Assembly: GCF_013426205.1 (NCBI RefSeq)
Contig: NC_089422.1
Location: 7,157,001 to 7,221,000, forward strand
Source of the DNA: Metarhizium brunneum
Taxonomy: Eukaryota > Ascomycota > Sordariomycetes > Hypocreales > Clavicipitaceae
Direction of reading: 5' to 3'
DNA: 64,000 nt
In this document: positions 56,401-64,000 of the stretch, one piece after another
Position numbering within the stretch: position 1 is the first letter of the stretch
Layout of the letters: each line of letters begins with the position of its first letter
The notes under the pieces: generated by a model
Seen by the model: the letters and a program-made list of their open reading frames with translations, nothing else
Database searches by the model: none
What the model was told of the DNA's origin: nothing
Program-made: the position numbers and the translations under genes

Positions 56401-57687
56401 CGCTTCGCATTATGAAGTTCGGGCAGTGGCTTGATTGATTGTCTTCCCAACCGAGTTCAGGTTCATATCGGCTTGCCAGTACATGCATTTTGCAGCTTCA
56501 GATGACCCGTCAGCGACTAAGTTGACGTGGACGAGCCACTTAACGAAGGGAGCTTGTTTTGTTTGATTGCTGGGTTTCAGGTTCAATGGCCCATATTTTG
56601 CACATCATCCACCCACAGACGATTAATTGGGAAATTCTGCAAGTGCAAGTCGATCTGATTTCGTCCTTGTGCATTAGTTGAACTCAAACTACTCCGTGCC
56701 ACGGGGCGGATGGGAGGGATATTCTCCCCAGCATGCAGCCCCAACATCAGTCGGAATGCAAATATGAACTTTCTACTCCGTACAAGAGGCGTTGTCAGGC
56801 AGTCACTTCTGGTGCAAAGCATTGAGACACGATTGGCCCTGACCACATAGTATATACCAGGGATCTTCTTCAGCTTCGATTGATCAGCCACCCCCACGCA
56901 TGGGGTTTGACTGAAGACCTCGCAAATGAGACATTTTGTTGGTGCAGGGCAAGGAGGTTCCTCATGATGAAAAGAAGCGCTATTTGCTGTCTTGTTTCTG
57001 TTGGTCACAGCACGTCTATCAAACGCACGTGGACCCAATGATGGAACCGCAGATAGCGAAGAAGCCAGGACATCTAGAGCGACTGTGTTACGATTGACAC
57101 CATCTCTGCCGTTAGTGCTTGAGGGAACATACGCAGATGCAGGCTTGATCTTCGCCGAATGCGTTCTGCAGTGACACAACTGCTAGTTGGAGTCTTGCAC
57201 CTAAACCTGGGTGAAGCATCCCAATATTCCCGTCATCAGTCCAATACGGTCCTACTCAGGTTTTATGACGAGTGTGTTGAGCCTCAAGCGAGTTTCAGTC
57301 TAGTCCAGCCCATTTTGGCTGCTTGAGGAATTGGTGGCGGGTAATGCACCATTGGAAGAACTAATTCAGATTAATAGTTCTCGGTGCCTTTGATTCGGAA
57401 GGAACATCTTCTCCACATTCATTAAACTAAAAGCCGCAAGTCAAAGAGCTGCGACACGTTTTCGGCACATTTTCTCATAATTTCATTCACGTCGTTTTTC
57501 CTTTCGGATGTGTTCCGTACGGCAAGATCCAAGGCACGGCCGAAAGGCTACTAATCGGATATGTTCGTATGCGGGGGTGGAGATCCGCAGCGGACGACCA
57601 TCCCAAGATCTCGCAATCAGACCCCCTCATTTCCAACAACAACTACTACGAAGCTGTATTCGATGCTTGCTTTGGTCTTGATTCGCT
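53491..57687. other. 4.2-kb region without a recognised gene
   Basis: Lies between the 76-residue protein gene and the Zn2Cys6 regulator. Open frames such as 56583-57179 (-, 198 codons) and 53834-54429 (+) resemble no family and lack splice partners. TACTCCGTA is at 56774-56782, with diverged copies near 56240-56260. It may contain regulatory DNA for the cluster that begins at 57688. Confidence 0.45.
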
Positions 57688-59873
57688 ATGTATGAACGCC
57701 AGAGAGTCTGGCGGGCCTGCCAGCCATGCCGTAGAAAGAAGATCAAATGTGACGGAGAGCAGCCTTGCAGAAGCTGTAATAAGAGCCAGGCAGATTGTGC
57801 CTACGCTGAGCCGTCCAGTAACATGCGGATGGCCGATCCTCAGTAAGACCGAGTCCATTGTGGGAAGTTTGACGCAGATGGAGTACAGTGCTAACCTGAG
57901 TTCATAGGTATGTCATGAAACTCGAAAGCCGACTGATGTCAATGGAGAAAAAGCTGCAGGAACATAACTCGGCTGGTCGTTGCGCAAATGGAGAATCAAC
58001 TACAGCTGAAGCTGAGACTGGAGGACCAGCATTCTGCAACAGTCTCCAGGGAGGCCCTGTCGGTGACATGCAGCAAGCATCGGCCACTGGTAATACAACA
58101 CCTGGGACCGATAAAGAAGACTCTGTCAACAAGACTCCAGACCAGCACAAGAGTCTAGGTTCATCAACAGGTGAATATACACTGCCAAGTGGCTTCAATG
58201 AACTTGATCAGATGCTGTATAACTGTGACGAAACCCTTGTGCTAGAGGAGCCACCTAGTCCCCAGAGCAATTTCGAAGACGTTTCAAGCTTGCCACGGAC
58301 CTTGATCGACGTCTTGGTTGGCCAGTTTTATCACAAAACCTACTCAATATTTCCCATCATTAGAGAACCTGAATTTCGACACCAGTTAGATCAGTGGGCT
58401 GCCACGGGGCAAGACGGAAGCGGCTTCATGCCTGTTCTATATGCTCTTCTGGCCGTCTCTGCTTCCATTTTGCCCGACGACCACGCCGTCTTCGAATTGC
58501 CCGAGGTGAGAGGATATAAATCGCTCGACCTTGGGGATTTGATCTCATCGCATGCGAATTCACAACTGTCTCTCAAGTCATGCAAAGCTGACAAACTCGC
58601 TCGCATCAACTCAGTCATTGCACATGGGCTTTTAAGTCTGTACTTGGCGGAGGCTGGCCAGGTGACTGAAGCATGGGTCACGACAGGTCATGCTATACGA
58701 CTGTACCAAGGATTAGATTTGTATGATGGTGCTTCGTCGAGCAATGAGTCTGTCGATTCACCAGGCGGGCACAGCGCCATATGGTGGTGCCTGTACATAC
58801 TCGACCGATCTCTTTCGACGGTCCTGCTCAAGCCGCTCGCTATCGATGATGTGGAGTGCGACGTGAGTTCTACCGATGACGGAGAAAGCCACATATCAGT
58901 CTCGGAGGATGAGGTTGACCCATGGTTCTCCGTCATAACAGGATTTCACATCACTATGGGCAAGATTTACAAGTCTGTACGCTCATTTCGAAAGCTCCAA
59001 CACACTGACAAGAGCGACTCCAACGAAATATTGGTTTCTCGTCTCAAGAACCACGACATGGAGCTGGAACAGTATTATGAGAAGCAGGTTCTTCCAAACA
59101 TGAGGAATAACCCAGATGATCCGCAGCGAATGGGCCTGCAGACTATTGCCGTGTCTTCGTATTTCATCGGCGTGGTACTTCTCTATCGTCAATTCATTGA
59201 AATGTTCCGTATTGAAGACCCCCAAATCTACCTTCGCTGTGCGGAGGCTGCATCCAATTGCATTCGGCTTACACCAAAGGTCTTAGATACCGTTCCCGCA
59301 AGCCATTTTATGATTCAGCAAAGCCGGTCAATATATGTGGGCTCCAAGGTCTTGTTGCACTGCATGCGTCTAGTACGGAATGAAAGTTTTAGTAATAAGG
59401 CTTGGGATGATGTTCACATGGGATTAGAAATGTTGCGAAAGATCAAAATCCAGTGGCCGGAGATCAAAAAGTATCAGAAGCTCACGGAAGACGATATGCG
59501 ACTTACCAAATCCGAGTTGGATAGACATGAGACCTTTGGCAAGACATTTGACGGATTCACACCTCTATCTGGGGATGAGATCTACTATCGGCTCTCCAGC
59601 TCAAACCGGTCCTTGAGCAACGGGGGTCTTGGCTCAGCTACCGGACATTGCCGTGACACAGACGATACTCGCGATATCCATCGTAAATCTAAGCGGCAGA
59701 AACCATCAGCTCCTTGTAATTCACTCAGCCCTGATTTGTCAGGCTTATTTCAAGCTGGTGGAAGCGAGATGGGAGATGACGATTTTACAATGTCATTCAT
59801 GCTAGACCTAGCAGCATTTACACCAACAACTGCATTGGCATCTACCAACTTATACGAAGATGGGGTCAGCTGA
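57688..59873 (+). CDS. Zn(II)2Cys6 transcription factor with fungal-specific regulatory domain
   Basis: CDS join(57688..57842,57908..59873), 706 residues. Exon 1 encodes MYERQRVWRACQPCRRKKIK, then CDGEQPCRSCNKSQADC: the six Cys of a binuclear zinc cluster, residues 11-37. A 65-bp intron (GTAAGA...CATAG, CTAAC branch) leads to the dimerisation coil YVMKLESRLMSMEKKLQEH. A middle homology domain begins near LIDVLVGQFYHKTYSIFPII, with GHAIRLYQGLDLYD and WWCLYILDRSLSTVLLKPLA typical of the fungal_trans family. The C-terminus is Ser/acid-rich with DDDFTMSFMLDLAAF, a likely activation region. It ends 93 bp from the 3' end of the dioxygenase gene, so it is the natural candidate regulator of the adjacent aromatic-degradation genes; this is inference from position. 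Confidence 0.92.
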
Positions 59874-59966
59874 GGTAGAAATCGGGAACAATCCAGATGA
59901 AAAAAAAAGGGCGGCGGTAAAGAATTTTATTCAGGCGGAAATAACTTCCTCCAACTCCCACATATG

Positions 59967-60688
59967 TCAATATGGCGGTGCCGTCTGGCCACATTCTCTA
60001 CACTTGCGAGTCTCCTCGTTGGTCATCCAGTCATCAATCACAAGCTTCAGCTGTGTCTCAATATCTTCACAGTAAAATTGTTCATGCCGAATAATGACTG
60101 GCTCCTCGCTGTGTGCTTTTTTATTAGGGCAATACCATTGCAATTGGTCGATGCTCTCCTTTGGCCGAGTTCTTTCCATGACGAGGCCAACGGTATCTTT
60201 GTATCGAATCGGCGAGTGAGGAGTGTTGCCTTTTTATTTATAGCTCTGGGTTAATGGCCTCGAACCATTTGCGATCTTTTGTTGACAGACTTACCGGGGA
60301 GGAGGAACATTTCACCCTCGCGGATATGAACATCGCGGAACTGACTGCCGTTCTCGACGATTTTTAATAGCATATCGCCTTTGAGCTGGTAAAACCATTC
60401 CTGTCCATGGAATTAGTAATATTCTGTCAGGATTGGCAAGGTTTTGGTACTTCTGTCTGATTGACTGTTCAAGGCTCTGTTAGCGATGCTTCTCGACATC
60501 AAGGCCATTGACATACCATGATAGTCACTTCTTGTGTTTGGGCCTCCAACTGCCATTAAAATGAAGTCCTTACCCGAGTACAGGCATTGATTATTCACCG
60601 GGGGCTTTAAGTTTGCAGCATTGGTAGACAGCCAGGATGACAGGACAAGTGGCCCTGCAAGAAGTGCTTCACCGGCTGTGGGAGCCAT
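59967..60688 (-). CDS. BNA1: 3-hydroxyanthranilate 3,4-dioxygenase
   Basis: CDS complement(join(59967..60229,60295..60400,60451..60464,60517..60688)), 184 residues, the usual length. It opens the ring of 3-hydroxyanthranilate with O2 to give 2-amino-3-carboxymuconate semialdehyde. The sequence has [20 protein letters not shown], then [20 protein letters not shown], with the His and Glu iron ligands, then [20 protein letters not shown] with the second His. A 14-nt micro-exon (VNQTE part) and three introns of 50-65 bp are required to restore this. The C-terminus keeps CRECG, but only one Cys (WYCPN) is left of the first pair that forms a rubredoxin-like iron site in bacterial-type enzymes. In de novo NAD synthesis this enzyme feeds quinolinate; the neighbouring decarboxylase suggests a catabolic role here. 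The symbol is given by enzyme class; this may be a paralogue of the NAD-pathway gene. Confidence 0.93.
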
Positions 60689-61129
60689 GCTTGGGGGGAC
60701 TTGTCAGGGCGAGCTTCTTGTTCAGATGATGGCTGGCTGTTTCAGACAGGTACAACAAGTATCAATCTTCAACACTCTAGATGGACGAGAGAGAGCATAA
60801 GCACAGTCAAGTTGGCACGTTTCATCTGCTGCAGCCCTCCTCATCCTATAATAGTTGCGGCATTCGGCGGACGGTGGCCGGGCCGGTTCCGGCTGATGGA
60901 GTATCGGATACATCCGTGTATACGCAAAGTATGACGGCTTTGGAAATCCCTCCTACGAGCTGGACCGGAGACAGACGGCCTACATAAGACCTCATGGATG
61001 AATACACTGACTTGTTGTGTCTCTGAACTCTTCAAGATGAGCTTGATCGCATCGCCTCCCTCCTCCAGCGCCAGGTTACCCAACATGCAGTTCCACGAGC
61101 CGTTGATCAAAGTTGCCGCATGCGATTGC
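60689..61129. promoter_or_regulatory. Bidirectional promoter region of the dioxygenase and decarboxylase genes
   Basis: About 440 bp between divergent starts. A tight group of CGG/CCGG triplets at 60865-60892 (CGGCGG, ACGG, then three GCCGG/TCCGG) is the kind of sequence Zn2Cys6 dimers bind, and TATAATAG sits just before it (60847-60854). Co-regulation by the neighbouring regulator is plausible but untested. Part of this interval may be coding if the decarboxylase starts earlier (60998). Confidence 0.45.
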
Positions 61130-62368
61130 ATGTCCGGAAACACTGACAAGGAATTCGCTTCACACACTTCACACATTGAAGGGACGTATCCCTCCAAGAC
61201 GGGGTTCAGAATCGACATTCACACACACATCATGCCCCCTTCATTACCAGACATGTCGCAATTTGACGACTCGTCAAATCGCAACGAATGGATCAATTTA
61301 CGACTTCACAAGCCATCTCCATCCTCTTCCGAATCGAGTTCCCCGTCCCAAAAGTTGGACATGTATGTTGGAAGGCGGTTTTTCCGGACCGTCGAAGCCA
61401 ATTGCTTCGACCCCGAGACTCGCATCAAAGAAATGGATGCAAGCGGCGTGTCCGTGCAGGTCCTCAGCACGATTCCAGTTCTATTCTCGTACGACAAACC
61501 CATCAAGCCCGCGGCAATGCTTGCGCGGCTGTTAAACGACCACATTGCCTCTCTTTGCCGAGTCTACCCTAGCCGATTCGTCGGCCTCGCGACGGTGCCT
61601 CTGCAGGACGTTGCCGCCGCCGTGGAGGAGTTGAAGCGCGTAAAGGGCCTGGGGCTAAGAGGCGTCGAGATTGGCACCGAGATAAACGGACGGGAGCTGG
61701 ACGACCTGGACATGGAGCCGTTTTGGAAAGCATGCGAGGAGTTGGACATGGCTGTTTTTGTGCATCCGCTAGGCTACGAGCTCGCCAGGGAGAACAAGAG
61801 ATGGGCCAACTACTGGTCTGCTTGGCTGATTGGGATGTGAGTCTGCCTCGACGTGTACAACAACTTTCTCTCTCACTTTACGCTAATGCCTGCATTCTAC
61901 AGGCCGAGCGAAACGGCTCTCGCACTGCACGCAGTCGTCTCGTCTGCCGTGCTCGTCCGCCACCCCAGGCTGCGTCTCTGCTTCGCCCACGCCGGCGGCG
62001 CATATCTCCCTCTCCTTGGGCGTATTCAGCACGGCTACGACTGCCGGCCTGATCTGGTTGCTCACAAGGCCGAGGGCGTATCGCCGACACGTCAGGTGGC
62101 CCTTGGTCAGAGGAACATCTGGATAGACAGCCTGGTGCACGACCCGGACCTGTTAGAGTACATGTGCAAGAAGATTGGGCCGGAACGTGTAATTATGGGT
62201 AGCGACTATCCGTTTCCGTTAGGGGAAGTCCCTCTTCCAGGACAGATGATATCTACGGACGAGCGGGTGAGGGGATTCTTGTCCGAGGAGAGGAGAGAGG
62301 CAATGTTGTGGCGGAATGCGGTTGAGTTTTTGGGCTTGCACGATTTGGTGAGGGAGTACAAGTATTGA
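61130..62368 (+). CDS. 2-amino-3-carboxymuconate-6-semialdehyde decarboxylase (ACMSD)
   Basis: CDS join(61130..61836,61903..62368), 390 residues; the 66-bp intron (GTGAGT...CTACAG) splits the Met of LIGM/PSETA. It is an amidohydrolase-superfamily zinc decarboxylase that removes the carboxyl group from the dioxygenase product and so prevents its cyclisation to quinolinate. All expected metal and catalytic residues are visible: HxH in [11 protein letters not shown] (about residue 31), His in [10 protein letters not shown], His in [11 protein letters not shown] and Asp in [33 protein letters not shown] and the substrate-side [12 protein letters not shown] also match ACMSD rather than 2,3-dihydroxybenzoate decarboxylases. 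A Ser-rich insert ([14 protein letters not shown]) is extra compared with animal enzymes. The start is uncertain: in-frame ATGs at 60998, 61037 and 61085 would lengthen a poorly conserved N-terminus. Confidence 0.9.
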
Positions 62369-62665
62369 CATGTAGACCTATTCTGATTTCAAGGTAGTAA
62401 GTTTGATCGTGTGGCATGTTTTTTTTCATTTGGTAATCTATGCATGTAGAATGCCAGTTTGACCCTTTGAATCCTGTAATACAACACCACTCTTACTCAA
62501 TCCCTGCTGCCATGGTCGCTTCGGATGCATCCGAGTCTGTGTGAGCACCACATGCTACGCCGCTTGGCGTCACGGACGGCATAAAACAGCATCAAGCCGC
62601 CTCTACACTGTGATGCGAAACAAGATACATGACACATGACACATGACACATGACCTTATTCCGAA
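62369..62665. promoter_or_regulatory. Promoter region of the aldehyde dehydrogenase gene, with four ACATGAC repeats
   Basis: 297 bp between the decarboxylase stop and the dehydrogenase ATG. Four perfect tandem copies of ACATGAC occupy 62627-62654, ending 11 bp before the ATG at 62666. They would lie in the 5' leader or core promoter. No TATA box is obvious. Confidence 0.5.
62627..62654 (+). repeat. (ACATGAC)4 tandem repeat
   Basis: Four perfect 7-bp units immediately before the dehydrogenase start codon. Not seen elsewhere in tandem in the window. Confidence 0.85.
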
Positions 62666-64000
62666 ATGGACACGATCGCAACGCTTTGGAACGCCGACAC
62701 CCCAGATGCGGCCGAGGCTCTTCTCCAGACCACCGCCGCCAAACCTCTCCGTCTACAAAATTTTGTGGCCAACGAATTCTATAAAGCCTCCTCATCCGTC
62801 GACGCGCTAGAGTCCTTCAACCCTAGGACCGGCAAGGTACTGGTTCATGTGCCATCTAGCTCCGCAGCAGACGTAGACCAGGCCGTCGATGCGGCAGCCA
62901 CTGCGTTCCCTTCCTGGTCCCGGACCCCAAGGCAAGAAAGGGCCCGCTTGCTACAGAAAGTCGCCCATCTAATCCAAGAGAACAAGAATCTGCTTGCTGT
63001 ATGGGAGAGCATAGACCAGGGCAAGACGCTGGCTCGGGCAGAAGCCGAGGTTGACAGAGCCGCAACGAACTTCAGGTATGGCCTCGTCGCACCTAATTCC
63101 CCCTCTACGCCGTCATGAAAAACTTTGGACTAACACCGCCCAACACTGCTACAAACAGCTATTTTGCCCAGTTTATTCTCGCTGAGGAAGGGACCGTCCG
63201 CTACGTAGACGGCGAGTCACCCGTCATGGCGTATGAGCACCGGTCACCAGCGGGCGTGTTCGGCCTCATCACGCCGTGGAACATGCCGCTGTACCTGCTG
63301 ACGTGGAAGATTGCGCCCTGCCTGGCATTCGGGTGCGTTGCCGTCGCAAAACCCAGTGAAGTGACGAGCGTCACTGCCTTCTGTAAGTCCACCACGGACC
63401 CGGGGCAGAAGCACGTGTTTGCCACATATCTGACTCTGGCCAAGTACTTTGCGAGATATTCCGCCAAGCCAAGCTCCCCCCCGGCGTGATCAACATGGTG
63501 TTTGGCAAAGGGGCCACGGCGGGCTCGGCACTCGTCACGTCTCCCAAAGTCCGCGGGGTTTCATTCACAGGCGGCGTGGGCACGGGGATCCGCATCCGGC
63601 AGGATACGGCTGCCGACGTGGGCAAGCACATCTCCCTGGAGCTGGGGGGGAAGAATCCCAACTTGATCTTTGAGGATGTCGAGATGGGCAAGGCGGTCCG
63701 TCTCGCGGCCAGGGCTGCTTTCGAAAACAGCGGCCAGATATGCCTCTGCGGATCGAGGATTTACATTCACCGCTCTCGATATGAGGAGTTTCTACCGGCC
63801 TTTGTGGGCTATGTGAAGCAGAATTATATATGCGGAGGGACACTAGGGCCCGTGGTTTCGAGGGAGCACTACTCCAAGATACGGTCTTACCTGGCTTTGG
63901 CGCAAAAGGAGTCGGCTACATTCCACCTGGGTTCTGTTCCTGAAGAGGACCCCCAAGGCGGATACTGGATACCCCCCGTGGTATTGACGGGGCTTTCCCA
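62666..64000 (+). CDS. Aldehyde dehydrogenase, 2-aminomuconate-semialdehyde type (3' end cut by window)
   Basis: Partial CDS join(62666..63075,63159..63382,63445..>64000); the two introns are 83 and 62 bp. The spliced protein (about 396 residues to the edge) is a canonical NAD-dependent [44 protein letters not shown] with the oxyanion Asn, [11 protein letters not shown] with the cofactor Lys, [24 protein letters not shown], the base Glu in [11 protein letters not shown] and the nucleophile Cys in [12 protein letters not shown]. The pattern is that of the 2-hydroxymuconic/2-aminomuconic semialdehyde dehydrogenase branch. Lying in tandem after the decarboxylase, it probably oxidises 2-aminomuconate semialdehyde to 2-aminomuconate with NAD+. 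ALDH family is certain; the exact substrate is inferred largely from the neighbours. Confidence 0.88.

Noticed and set aside
56583..57179. 198-codon minus-strand frame upstream of the Zn2Cys6 regulator
   Set aside because: No recognisable domain, no splice partners, and a mixed composition without conserved-looking segments. Not supported as a gene.
57569..57907. 112-codon plus-strand frame overlapping the first exon of the regulator
   Set aside because: It is in another phase. The phase starting at 57688 gives the complete Zn2Cys6 motif and a consistent intron.
1..64000. Transposons, rRNA genes, CRISPR arrays or bacterial-type operons
   Set aside because: No transposase, reverse transcriptase or integrase motif, no long terminal or inverted repeats flanking a coding body, no spaced repeat array, and gene spacing with spliceosomal introns typical of a fungus.

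Overview
The window reads as nuclear DNA of a filamentous ascomycete, most likely Sordariomycetes and probably Hypocreales. Genes carry short introns (about 44-174 bp) with GTAAGT/GTATGT-type donors, CTAAC-like branch sites and CAG/TAG acceptors. Gene spacing is loose and there are no operons. The protein set is typical of such fungi: STU1, FYV7, LSB6, AIM41, a LIM-RhoGAP, a Zn2Cys6 regulator and an LaeA-like methyltransferase. Species cannot be fixed from the sequence alone. I found no transposase, integrase, rRNA or CRISPR array; one tRNA is present.

Layout. 1-5.2 kb: a truncated MDR oxidoreductase (-), a YeeE/YedE sulfur-transport protein (+), a RidA-family protein (-) and mitochondrial AIM41 (-). 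5.2-12.4 kb is sparse; its one solid gene is a ten-exon LaeA-like methyltransferase (-) that only appears once splicing is worked out. 12.4-23 kb: type II PI 4-kinase LSB6 (-), a secreted FAD/BBE-type oxidase (+), a GNAT acetyltransferase (+) and a small RS-rich protein (+). 23-32 kb: a large mitochondrial PPR protein (+), an Atos-like protein (-) and FYV7 (+). 32.1-38.6 kb has no recognisable gene. 38.6-53.5 kb: a LIM/LIM/RhoGAP protein (+), tRNA-Thr(AGT), the CLASP homologue STU1 (-), a basic-secretory-protein-type putative metallopeptidase (+), a membrane-anchored hypothetical (-) and a 76-residue hypothetical (-). 53.5-57.7 kb is again without a recognisable gene.

The most striking region is 57.7-64 kb. 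A Zn2Cys6 regulator is followed by 3-hydroxyanthranilate 3,4-dioxygenase, aminocarboxymuconate-semialdehyde decarboxylase and the start of an aldehyde dehydrogenase of the aminomuconate-semialdehyde type. These three enzymes catalyse successive steps: ring cleavage of 3-hydroxyanthranilate, decarboxylation of the product (which removes it from quinolinate/NAD synthesis) and oxidation to 2-aminomuconate. With the regulator alongside, this looks like a dedicated catabolic cluster for tryptophan/kynurenine-derived aromatics that continues past the right edge.

Two short motifs recur between genes: the 9-mer TACGGAGTA (either strand, nine exact copies found by eye) and the palindrome TACCTAGGTA (four copies, one of which supplies the end and stop codon of the PPR gene). 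Exon boundaries were worked out by hand from reading frame, splice signals and family similarity; they have not been tested against transcripts.
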